Both the position numbers and the translations under genes were made by a program. A stretch of 17,913 nt of DNA from Fidelibacterota bacterium. GTDB lineage: Bacteria; Fidelibacterota; Marinisomatia; Marinisomatales; UBA1611. Of the stretch, positions 8,932 to 16,657 are shown in pieces. The notes under the pieces are model-generated. The model saw nothing but the letters and a program-made list of their open reading frames with translations. It had not been told where the DNA came from and searched no databases. The first letter of the stretch is position 1. Every line of letters starts with the position of its first letter. The DNA is taken from the NCBI GenBank assembly GCA_002717915.1, contig PBCV01000032.1, forward strand, positions 1-17,913, given 5' to 3'.

Positions 8932-9912
8932 TTATTGATAACCTAGTAGAGCCAATAATTCTGAAAAATAATTATTCAAATCTTCTTGTTCTTCCATTGA
9001 TAATTCATGTTTCCATCTCCCAATATGCGCTTTTTTAAAGTTAAAATTTGTTTGTGATAAGATATTTGGAATGTGCTTAATATTTAAAAAAAGACATAAT
9101 TCGTTATAAGTCTTTGAAAAATCATTGGCTATATCTTCAAACTTTAATTCAAAATAAAGTTCTTCAGGTAACTGTTTTTTTTTCTTCAACCAATATGAAT
9201 AAACAGATTTTAATAAAATTAATGAATGTTTTTTTTCTTTTGGTGACCAATCTCTTCCTTGAAATGATTGAAAAACATCACGAGGATCCCTTAAAACAAT
9301 TATTAATTTATTTGCCCCTGTTATTTCTATACATTCCTTAGGATTTTGGGAAATAAAGGGTTCATCAAGGATATACATAGAAGCCCCTTCATTATGCAGT
9401 TTTTTCTTAATTAAAGTATTGAAGTAATCTCTTGTAAATTTTTTAAACTGAGAATAATCAATAGGGTCAGTAATATATATTTTTCTATTTATCAGTTTGA
9501 GCCTTTTCTTATTTAATAACCATGATAATGATTTATTAAAAATATTTGCGTGTTTTCCCCATATTCCATTATAGGAAGATAGAACTAGGTGATCTAGCAA
9601 CTGTTTATTAGCTTCTTCAAAATTCCCATAAAACTCGACCTTAAAATTGCTGAGAGCATAGCCACCGAACCACTTACTGTTTAAATTTTTACAAAAATCG
9701 TTAAACTCATGAATAGCATGGTCTCCCCTCCAAAAAGTCCAATTATCTACAAAAACGTTTTTTAAAGAAATCAATCCACCCGGATCCGTAAGCATTCTAA
9801 ATTCTGATTTTTTCGAAGAAGTAATATCCGGATGCCCTCTTAATAGTTCACGAATTCCAGTTGTTCCGGATCTACCAAATCCTCCAAGTAATATTAATTT
9901 TGAGTCAATCAT
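8932..9912 (-). CDS. PAPS-dependent sulfotransferase
   Basis: The 326-residue protein fits the P-loop sulfotransferase superfamily, which moves sulfate from 3'-phosphoadenylyl sulfate (PAPS) to a hydroxyl or amino group. The 5'-phosphosulfate loop is GGFGRSGTTGI (residues 10-20). The 3'-phosphate site is KLIIVLRDPRDVFQSF (202-217) with Arg208 and Ser216. A third signature, IGRWKHELS (298-306), matches the C-terminal PAPS-contact region. No signal peptide or membrane helix is seen, so it should act in the cytoplasm, probably on the lipid-linked repeat unit. Its start overlaps the upstream GT4 stop as ATGA, and it sits between two glycosyltransferases. The most likely substrate is the polysaccharide itself, an inference from position. 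The gene looks unusually AT-rich for the locus. Confidence 0.9.
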   Translation of the reverse strand: MIDSKLILLGGFGRSGTTGIRELLRGHPDITSSKKSEFRMLTDPGGLISLKNVFVDNWTFWRGDHAIHEFNDFCKNLNSKWFGGYALSNFKVEFYGNFEEANKQLLDHLVLSSYNGIWGKHANIFNKSLSWLLNKKRLKLINRKIYITDPIDYSQFKKFTRDYFNTLIKKKLHNEGASMYILDEPFISQNPKECIEITGANKLIIVLRDPRDVFQSFQGRDWSPKEKKHSLILLKSVYSYWLKKKKQLPEELYFELKFEDIANDFSKTYNELCLFLNIKHIPNILSQTNFNFKKAHIGRWKHELSMEEQEDLNNYFSELLALLGYQ

Positions 9913-10973
9913 GATGCAATTATTGTTGTGTATAGATCTTTTAGTTGATTGACTTTCAACTCAGCATCAAACTGAGAAATTGATTCAACACAAACCTCGG
10001 ATGCGATCAAATTTGGGTTCTTCATGAAAAAAATAATTTTTTCTTCTAAATCACCCACTTCACCAGGTGTAATGAAATATCCATTAATTTTATCTTGAAT
10101 AATTTCTCTCAAGCCGCCTACCTTTGAAGCGATTACGGGAGTTCCACATGCCAGAGCTTCAATAGCAACCAAACCAAAACCTTCCTTCCTAGAAGGAATA
10201 ACCACCAAATGTGCTTGATTCATCCATTTAGAAATTTGAATTTGATTTTGGGAGCCAATAAATGTGATATGGTTTGCTAACATCTTTAATTTTACACTTT
10301 TTTGGTATTGATTCTGTTTATCTCCATCACCTATTACAATGCATTTCAAGCCACTGGAAATCTTTTTGGATATTAATTCGATAGCACCTAAAAGGACATC
10401 GAACCCTTTTTCTTTTGATAAGCGTCCAACAAACAAAAGGGTAAAGGTTTCTTTTTTTGTAATATTGTTATTTGGAAAAAAAATGGTTGAATCAACCCCC
10501 ATATCAATCACACTGATTTTTTTGCTGGTAATATCAAAAGATTCTGTGATAGCATTTTTTAAATCATGGCTTACCGCAATAATATGATCAGAAGAATGGA
10601 GGACAATCCGATTTAAATATTGTGCAATAAAATTCCGATTATTGTGATCATGTATATCGCTACCATGTGTGGTGATGATCAATATTTTTCCTGATATGCA
10701 TTTCCCAATCCATGCAAAAAAACCTGTAGGATATGAATAATGAGCATGAATTAAAGAAACTTTTTTAGTCGCAAGGTTCCAAATAATCTGGCACCATAAA
10801 ATAAAATATTTTTTTATGATTAATATGATGGAACTGTTGCTACCGCCGCCCGTAGCCAAAAGACATTCTATGCCGAAGTTTTCATGCAAAATTGACACAT
10901 GTTTTTGAATAAATATTCCCGAGAAAGTTCTGTATTTATTAGGATACATTGTGGTAGCAACAAGGATCTTCAT
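9909..10973 (-). CDS. Glycosyltransferase, GT4 family
   Basis: A 354-residue GT-B glycosyltransferase of the GT4 type, predicted to act at the inner face of the cytoplasmic membrane on the growing repeat unit. The N-terminal half shows TMYPNKYRTFSGIFIQKHV (residues 8-26), LIHAHYSYPTG (74-84) and TTHGSDIHDHNN (101-112). The C-terminal half has VGRLSKEKGFDVLL (182-195), with the donor-phosphate residues Arg184 and Lys189. The intact EX7E motif is Glu264 to Glu272 in SRKEGFGLVAIEALACGTPV. The start directly abuts the Wzy stop (TAA then ATG), and the end overlaps the sulfotransferase by 4 bases. A short GC-rich patch encodes a TGGGSN loop near residue 43. Donor sugar and linkage cannot be predicted. 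Confidence 0.94.
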   Translation of the reverse strand: MKILVATTMYPNKYRTFSGIFIQKHVSILHENFGIECLLATGGGSNSSIILIIKKYFILWCQIIWNLATKKVSLIHAHYSYPTGFFAWIGKCISGKILIITTHGSDIHDHNNRNFIAQYLNRIVLHSSDHIIAVSHDLKNAITESFDITSKKISVIDMGVDSTIFFPNNNITKKETFTLLFVGRLSKEKGFDVLLGAIELISKKISSGLKCIVIGDGDKQNQYQKSVKLKMLANHITFIGSQNQIQISKWMNQAHLVVIPSRKEGFGLVAIEALACGTPVIASKVGGLREIIQDKINGYFITPGEVGDLEEKIIFFMKNPNLIASEVCVESISQFDAELKVNQLKDLYTTIIAS

Positions 10974-12296
10974 TTATACTGCTATTCTGAATTTTGGAGC
11001 ATTATGGTTGGATGTAACAGAATTTTTTTCAGCGGATAATTTTCCATATTCTAGACCTAAGAATAATGCAAAAAGAGCCCCGCCCATAGGAGCAGTAATT
11101 ACATGTCCGGCTAAACTGCTGTATAAAAAAATGAAATAGATCATCATTGCATTCATGGTCGTACTGAGCCGCCAAATCAGCGGAAAAATTGTTCTTAGAA
11201 TAGGAATATAAATTAGAAGAAAACCAATAATACCATAGTCCAGAAAAATATCTATAAAATCCATTTCGCTACCCGTTCTCCCAGCATAATCTTCACCTAC
11301 TTTTTCTGATCTCATCGCATTGCCAAATCCTATCGCAAGGCTTGAGGGTTCATTTATAATATTATTCAACCCTGTATTTGCTCGAAGTGCCCTGTTGGAT
11401 GAAACATAGGAGTACCATCTTAAAGGAGTAATATTAATTGTACTGTGTTTATCAAAATAATTAATACTATGTAGAGCACGATCCTGATACCTGAGAAATA
11501 GTGCGTTATCAATAAACATGATTGAGTTCAATGCTCCAGTAATGAAGAGTACAACTGCTAATATCATTATGGTGGTTGTGATCAACTTGTAAAATGTTTT
11601 ATTGATGATTTTATATGCTAGGAAATACAATAAGAAAAGCGGATAAACTAATACAATCATTGACCCACTAATGAATAGGGCGGTAAGGGCCAAGATTAAA
11701 AAAAATAGATTGGTAAGTCCATACTTCAATTGATACGTAAAATAAATTGAAAAAGAAAAACCAATAACAGCTGTTGTATTTGATGCGTAAAAAAAACTTT
11801 TATTTGCATCGTAATAAGTAGAGTATGCATTAATGCCGGTACCCAAAACATAGCTCAGTATGATTGTTCCAGAGTAAAACAGTAAGTTCGCTATTATAAT
11901 TTTATTTAAGTGTTTATTAAAATATTTAAAATTCTGGACAACTTGATTTAGAAGTAGTAAAAAGAATAAAGGCTTAATTAATGCAACTAATTCCAAGGGT
12001 AATGCTTTGAAAGTACCATCCCTGAAACAATATAGAATCATTGTTACAGGTGTAATGAATAGTAAATAGATGATGTGTTTATTATTATTGAGTATGCGGG
12101 AAGCAATAATGTCAAATAAAAGTAAAATAGTAAATATGCCTCGGACCAATTGTCCGAAAGAAAGTGGCATTTCTCCTCCAAAAGAATTCAAAAGAATGCC
12201 ATTGATTAAATCAATAATCAAAAATCCATAAAGGTAGACTAAAACAATTTGTCTAATCTTTATTTTCCAAGCAGGTTGATCAAACGTATTAACCAT
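10974..12296 (-). CDS. Wzy-like polysaccharide polymerase (O-antigen polymerase/ligase superfamily)
   Basis: A 440-residue integral membrane protein with about ten or more hydrophobic segments. It has one long extracytoplasmic stretch (about residues 265-350) containing an Arg-rich RYQDRAL, PLRWYSY and the Gly-rich SSLAIGFGNAM. GSEMDFIDIFLDYGIIGFLL follows the loop and resembles the conserved region of the O-antigen polymerase/ligase superfamily. In a Wzx/Wzy system it would join flipped repeat units at the periplasmic face. It is the only such protein in the window and follows the flippase with an 8-base overlap, which favours Wzy over a WaaL-type ligase, though sequence alone does not separate them. 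Low conservation is normal for this family. Confidence 0.82.
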   Translation of the reverse strand: MVNTFDQPAWKIKIRQIVLVYLYGFLIIDLINGILLNSFGGEMPLSFGQLVRGIFTILLLFDIIASRILNNNKHIIYLLFITPVTMILYCFRDGTFKALPLELVALIKPLFFLLLLNQVVQNFKYFNKHLNKIIIANLLFYSGTIILSYVLGTGINAYSTYYDANKSFFYASNTTAVIGFSFSIYFTYQLKYGLTNLFFLILALTALFISGSMIVLVYPLFLLYFLAYKIINKTFYKLITTTIMILAVVLFITGALNSIMFIDNALFLRYQDRALHSINYFDKHSTINITPLRWYSYVSSNRALRANTGLNNIINEPSSLAIGFGNAMRSEKVGEDYAGRTGSEMDFIDIFLDYGIIGFLLIYIPILRTIFPLIWRLSTTMNAMMIYFIFLYSSLAGHVITAPMGGALFALFLGLEYGKLSAEKNSVTSNHNAPKFRIAV

Positions 12297-13590
12297 TCCT
12301 AAAACTGAAAAAAGTGTTCTTAAATAAATGGATATTAATATCTCTTTTATACAAATAATCCATGATGAAGAGGTTAATTATCATGGAAATGGAAATGGCT
12401 GCTGCAACGCCCGTATTTCCATAATCATGGATAAATAAAAATATAAATCCAAAATGCAGAAGCGTGGATATACTTACCCTGAATAAGTTGGTATTTAAAT
12501 TATCGGTCATAATGAGAAACGTGGCAAAGGGTCCAAAGAGATAAATAGTACCCATCCCAATCATCAGAATACCAAGTAGGGGGTGTAGAAATAAATATTC
12601 AGGGGGCATTAGATAATACGTATATCCCATATAAAAAAGATACAACAGGATGAATGCAGGCAGAATTGTTAGGGCATTGTATCTGAATACCTTTCCAATA
12701 TTTAATTCATTTTTCTGGTGTTCATTATTAAACCAATGTTTAGTAAAAACAGGATTAAAACTTTTTTGAACAGCTTGTGGAATTAACAGTATTGACCTGG
12801 AAAATGATAAGACATAAGCAAATAATCCAGCTTCTAAATTTCCACTGATGTAACCGATGATGAGTATTGGCATTCGTATACCAATTTCATCAACAAAACT
12901 TGCCAGTACATTTTTTACTCCAAAAGATAGATGTAATTGTATTTGTGATAAATTGATTTTTCCCCAAAATGGTCTGCAGTATATGACCAATAAAAAAAAT
13001 AAAGATAGTTCAGTAAAAAAAAAGACTTCAGGAATTTTTAAAACCGAGGCGTTGTTTATACTTATGAATAAAATACCAAGTACAATTAAGCTCCATCTAA
13101 ACAGGCGAATACCTGAATAAACTTTCATAAACCTAAGCCCTACCATAAAATTATTCATGGTTTTATTGAGAGCAAATAAGGGTATAGTGCTACAGATTAA
13201 TAGAACAAAATTTAACACTTCATCTGAGTTCAAAATACCCGGATTTAAAGAAAATAGATAATAGGTACATAGTGCTATACACAAGGATACCATTGCAGTA
13301 GCCGCAAGCGTATTTGAAAATATTTGGGCCAGAGTTTTATCATCAGATGAATACTGAGAAGCATGTTTTTGCGCAGATATCATTATTCCGCAATTGGCAA
13401 GAAGAGTTAATAAAAGATAAATAGAGAATCCTTGGCTGAAAATTCCCAATCCTTCAGCAGAGTAATATATGCCGATCAATGAATTGATAATCAATCCAGA
13501 AATTCCAACGAAAATATGTGCAGCAATAGCGAACATAGAATCGCTAACAAATTTCTTTGCAAAAAATTTCTGGATTGATGAAATATTCAA
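12289..13590 (-). CDS. Wzx-like flippase (MOP/polysaccharide transporter family)
   Basis: A 433-residue polytopic protein with about twelve hydrophobic segments, the size and hydropathy of Wzx flippases that move undecaprenyl-linked repeat units across the inner membrane. The N-terminal amphipathic stretch (FFAKKFVSDSMFAIAAHIFV, residues 9-28), the charged segment EIGIRMPILIIGYISG in the seventh-helix region, and QAVQKSFNPVFTKHW are typical of the family. The chosen start is a TTG: between it and the in-frame wzz stop 15 bases upstream there is no ATG or GTG. The next in-frame ATG (Met19) would delete the amphipathic start. It is followed by the Wzy gene with an 8-base overlap. No Shine-Dalgarno site is evident, so it may depend on translation of the preceding gene. 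Confidence 0.9.
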   Translation of the reverse strand: MNISSIQKFFAKKFVSDSMFAIAAHIFVGISGLIINSLIGIYYSAEGLGIFSQGFSIYLLLTLLANCGIMISAQKHASQYSSDDKTLAQIFSNTLAATAMVSLCIALCTYYLFSLNPGILNSDEVLNFVLLICSTIPLFALNKTMNNFMVGLRFMKVYSGIRLFRWSLIVLGILFISINNASVLKIPEVFFFTELSLFFLLVIYCRPFWGKINLSQIQLHLSFGVKNVLASFVDEIGIRMPILIIGYISGNLEAGLFAYVLSFSRSILLIPQAVQKSFNPVFTKHWFNNEHQKNELNIGKVFRYNALTILPAFILLYLFYMGYTYYLMPPEYLFLHPLLGILMIGMGTIYLFGPFATFLIMTDNLNTNLFRVSISTLLHFGFIFLFIHDYGNTGVAAAISISMIINLFIMDYLYKRDINIHLFKNTFFSFRNG

Positions 13591-13605
13591 GTAATAAAAA
13601 TTTGG

Positions 13606-14796
13606 TTAAATGGTTCTGAGTTCTTTAAGCAGTAAATAGCCAACCGAAGCGCAGAGTCCTAAAAACATCATAAAAAGTGTAATAAATGTCCTCATTGGTT
13701 TTGATTTTTCCACTGCAGGTTCAGCTATATCTAAAATATTCACTAATAAATTCTCCTTTGCTTCATCTATCTTTGCAATTTCCAATTGTTGAAGCAGTGT
13801 GATATAGACCGCTTTATTTTCATCAATATTGCTGTTCAATCTCTGTTCCTGCATTCTAAGTTCAGCTGTAACGGATTGAGGAACTTCTTTTTTAAACTCT
13901 ATCCAATTTTGCTCTGATTGTGTAAGGTTAATTTTTGCTTTTTTTGTTTGTTTTTCTACAAATTCGAGATTTCTTTTCGCTTCCCGGTGTTGTTCATAAG
14001 AAATAAACTTTTTTACAAAATCAGAAATATAGTTTGCAACATCAGCCGCAAGTTGGGGTTCTTCCATTAGTACTGAAACGGTGATCAATCCTGTTATATC
14101 TTCCTTTATTGATATCAAATCATTCAATTTTAATATTGCTTCGTGTGTAAACTTCTCCAAACTGTCAGATTCTGCATTATTAATTGGAAGAAGTTTTAAT
14201 AACCATTCCCTGGGATTTAAAAAAGTTGGCTTATCAATTTCCCAGTATTTAATAAGATTGACTTTTTCGGAGTATAATCCAGTTTCCCACTCTTGCAGAA
14301 CAACATCCTTTTTCAGCCTTCTGCTATTAATGATATCTGGAATATTATACGTAGGAGAGTTTCCCAGACTGTTAATACCAAATGTTTGTGCAAGCCCGGT
14401 GAAATCGCCAAACATCCCGCCAGACTGGCTCAACTCTCCTGCAGGGTAAAGCGATATGAAAGAACCGAAATAAACTGTGGCAACAAGTGCATACGTGATT
14501 CCAACTATGGTGAAAATAGAAGTCACTTTTGCTATGAACCATTTATGGTTTGAAAAAACTTTTGCAATAGCCCACAAATCCAATTCTCCATTCTGAAGAA
14601 TTTTCTGCGATTTTTCACTATCACCATTTAAAGTAATTATTCCGCGTTTTTTTAATTCTGCAATTCTATTTCTTAGAGTTTTTTCAGATAGATTATAGAG
14701 TTCCGCGATTTCTGTTCTTTTTTCAGAATTATCTAGAATCTCTGGATGGCTCTTTAAAATATCGAGAATTTTTTGTTCGTGGGGTGATAATTTCAA
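13606..14796 (-). CDS. Wzz-like polysaccharide co-polymerase with N-terminal winged helix-turn-helix
   Basis: The 396-residue protein joins two modules. Residues 1-58 look like a winged helix DNA-binding domain: an initial helix (HEQKILDILK), a second helix (RTEIAELYN), a turn, a recognition helix (SEKTLRNRIAELKKRG) and a short wing (IITLNG). After a 12-residue linker comes a Wzz-type chain-length protein: the pre-membrane segment DLWAIAKVFSNHKWF, membrane helix 1 (87-110), a large periplasmic part with a helical region (245-350), the motif IAEPAVEKSKPMRT (357-370) and membrane helix 2 (368-391). The Wzz topology puts the N-terminus in the cytoplasm, where it could meet DNA. There is no C-terminal kinase domain. 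The start is a TTG, one base after the Wza-like gene stop, with an AGGT Shine-Dalgarno-like site eight bases before. No other in-frame start exists before the next stop, and the frame is continuous. Confidence 0.88.
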   Translation of the reverse strand: MKLSPHEQKILDILKSHPEILDNSEKRTEIAELYNLSEKTLRNRIAELKKRGIITLNGDSEKSQKILQNGELDLWAIAKVFSNHKWFIAKVTSIFTIVGITYALVATVYFGSFISLYPAGELSQSGGMFGDFTGLAQTFGINSLGNSPTYNIPDIINSRRLKKDVVLQEWETGLYSEKVNLIKYWEIDKPTFLNPREWLLKLLPINNAESDSLEKFTHEAILKLNDLISIKEDITGLITVSVLMEEPQLAADVANYISDFVKKFISYEQHREAKRNLEFVEKQTKKAKINLTQSEQNWIEFKKEVPQSVTAELRMQEQRLNSNIDENKAVYITLLQQLEIAKIDEAKENLLVNILDIAEPAVEKSKPMRTFITLFMMFLGLCASVGYLLLKELRTI

Positions 14797-14797
14797 A

Positions 14798-16471
14798 TTA
14801 TGGACCTATTGCATTTTGGATAACTACAATCAAGGCAGCTGCATTCCCCAGTGTTGCTAGGATATCTTTAAAAAGAATCCATCTATTATATTCGAGCCTG
14901 TCAGGGATAAAAATAGTGTCTCCGTTTTCAATAGAAATCGATTTTCTAATGGGTAATCTCTGCCCAGTGCCTGCTTTAATGATAAACCTTTTCCGTGTTG
15001 CAGTATCCGTAAATCCGCCTGCCAATTCAACATAATCACTGTATGCTAAATGGGATGAAAAGGGATAACGCCCAGGTTTTGAAACAGCTCCCAGGACTTC
15101 AATGTAATTAAAATTTTCAGGTATATATATTTCATCATTTTTTATGACATTCAATTCCATAAGAGACTGTGCATGGTCTAAAGACGTGGATTCTATCGTA
15201 CCTTTCTCTGTAAGCATCCTGGCTTTAATGTATGATTTCTCTTCCGCGGATCGGTTTTCCTCGGGGATAATAAGTATTCGGTCTTTTTCACGATCGGGAA
15301 TGCTTGAGATGGATTTGTTATTGATAAAAAGTTTTGTTTTATCTGCTTTGGATGTATATCCACCTGCTTTTTCCAAAACTTCGCCAATTTTTGTATTCCC
15401 AACATCAATAGCGTAGACTCCTGGATATTTTACTTCACCTTTTACATATACAATATCCTGACGTTTATAATCCTGTTCATACCTAATCATAATATGATCT
15501 TCAGGTGAAAGAATTATAGTATTGGCATCGGCCATTGTTGTTGTGAAAGTGTATTTTTCGGTTGGCGATGTAAAACGGGTAATTTGTATCTTGTTTGGGT
15601 CTGCATCCGGCCGTAATCCACCTGCCAGTTTGATAATGTGGGCTAATGATTCACCACGAACAAATTCATAATCTCCAGGAATTTTTATACCGCCGAATAC
15701 TCCCACTATATGATCCATAAGTGGAATTAATACTATATCTCCTTGGTGCAAGAAAGGGTTATTGATATCACTCCCAGTAGAACCAAACTCCAAAAGATCA
15801 ACCTTCAGGCTGTCATCGTTGCGCAGGATCGTTAGATTTCTTCTTGATAGTTCTGGGTAATTCAGTTCTTCATCGTTGATATCATCTTCATTATCATTCT
15901 CATCTTTTTCTTCATCTTGTTCAGTTTCTTGTGCTTCAATGTCATCCAGTTCTAATTCTGACATTATTTCCTGGTATAGATCTGAAACCCGGGAAACGGG
16001 CGTAACAGTATAAAGTCCTGGTTGCTGCAAATGTCCGATGACCTTTATTTTAAATTCGCGTATCTCTGATAAAAGAATATGGATCTTTGCACTTGGGTTA
16101 AGTTTTTGAATGGAATCTTCTATTCTTTCTTTTGCTGTAAAAAGATATAAACCATCTAAGTGAACAATTCCCACAGAGGGAATTAATATTTTTCCTGATG
16201 GTGAAACAGCAAGGGTATAAGTGAAAATATCTTCACTTGAAATTATGTTAACATTGAACTCATCGCCCGGGCCGACAATATATTTAGTCTCGTCAATTGC
16301 TTGGTCGACAATTACTTTCGCTTTAGTTTGGGTTACAGTTGAAAGGCCACTGTTCCCGAGGGTATTGGAACCCTGCTTCAATTGAGCCATACGAAGAGCA
16401 TTAATATCAAGCGTTTGTGCTTCAGAAAAAGCATAAACGCATATTGCTATGAATATGAATTTATTTTTCAC
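14798..16471 (-). CDS. Wza-like polysaccharide export protein with several SLBB domains
   Basis: Probable periplasmic/outer-membrane export channel component for the polysaccharide. Numbering here is from the longer TTG start at 16513 (571 residues). A Poly_export domain begins at YIVGPGDEFNVNI (78-90). SLBB-type repeats follow at about IKVIGHLQQPGLYTV (156-170), VFGGIKIPGDYEFV (272-285), VYVKGEVKYPGVYAI (355-369) and IEVLGAVSKPGRYPF (471-485), the last three ending in AGG(L/Y/F). A C-terminal hydrophobic helix (546-568) closes the protein. Between the first and second repeats lies a strongly acidic insert (184-217). The preferred start is the GTG at 16471: it gives a compact signal peptide (KNK, hydrophobic core, SEA-Q cleavage site) and a 557-residue protein. 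The TTG at 16513 adds 14 polar residues. No lipobox cysteine is in a canonical setting. It is the first gene of the operon. Confidence 0.92.
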   Translation of the reverse strand: MKNKFIFIAICVYAFSEAQTLDINALRMAQLKQGSNTLGNSGLSTVTQTKAKVIVDQAIDETKYIVGPGDEFNVNIISSEDIFTYTLAVSPSGKILIPSVGIVHLDGLYLFTAKERIEDSIQKLNPSAKIHILLSEIREFKIKVIGHLQQPGLYTVTPVSRVSDLYQEIMSELELDDIEAQETEQDEEKDENDNEDDINDEELNYPELSRRNLTILRNDDSLKVDLLEFGSTGSDINNPFLHQGDIVLIPLMDHIVGVFGGIKIPGDYEFVRGESLAHIIKLAGGLRPDADPNKIQITRFTSPTEKYTFTTTMADANTIILSPEDHIMIRYEQDYKRQDIVYVKGEVKYPGVYAIDVGNTKIGEVLEKAGGYTSKADKTKLFINNKSISSIPDREKDRILIIPEENRSAEEKSYIKARMLTEKGTIESTSLDHAQSLMELNVIKNDEIYIPENFNYIEVLGAVSKPGRYPFSSHLAYSDYVELAGGFTDTATRKRFIIKAGTGQRLPIRKSISIENGDTIFIPDRLEYNRWILFKDILATLGNAAALIVVIQNAIGP

Positions 16472-16566
16472 TGATTTGTTGGATTTACTCGCCGAGGTCT
16501 CGACAGGAGACAAGGAATTACTGCTGCCCGAACGAATGTTCTATTACTTATATTGCCTTTTTTTGT

Positions 16567-16584
16567 TAAACTGGGCGCAGTTTA
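16567..16584. promoter_or_regulatory. Inverted repeat over the -10/start region (operator candidate)
   Basis: A perfect 7-bp inverted repeat, TAAACTG-CGCC-CAGTTTA on the - strand, shares four bases with the predicted -10 box and runs to about +8. That is a classic place for a repressor operator. As RNA it could also form a short hairpin at the very 5' end. On the - strand it is followed by A residues rather than T, so it is not an intrinsic terminator for the operon. Confidence 0.45.
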
Positions 16585-16608
16585 TATCGATAGTATTCCT
16601 TGTGTGAA
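16581..16608 (-). promoter_or_regulatory. Sigma70-like promoter of the polysaccharide operon
   Basis: Reading on the - strand, TTCACA (16608-16603; five of six matches to TTGACA) is followed after exactly 16 bases by TATAAA (16586-16581; five of six matches to TATAAT). Transcription would start near 16574, about 100 bases before the GTG start of the Wza-like gene. It is the best-formed promoter seen in the intergenic region. If the host uses a Bacteroidetes-type sigma factor this match would mean less. Confidence 0.5.
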
Positions 16609-16657
16609 TAACAAAACTTATTCTAGAAAAGTTATTAATCCAAATTATTCTTCGCCC

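Noticed and set aside
8832..9038. 68-codon + strand frame over the intergenic gap
   Set aside because: It mostly overlaps the ends of two well-supported - strand genes, has no recognisable motif or Shine-Dalgarno, and is a shadow of AT-rich antisense sequence.
10840..10847. GGCGGTAG on the - strand, identical to the core of the RfaH ops element found in leaders of polysaccharide operons
   Set aside because: It lies inside the coding sequence of a GT4 gene, where it encodes Gly-Gly-Ser, not in a leader. The rest of the ops/JUMPstart consensus does not match, and none was found in the 16472-16750 leader.
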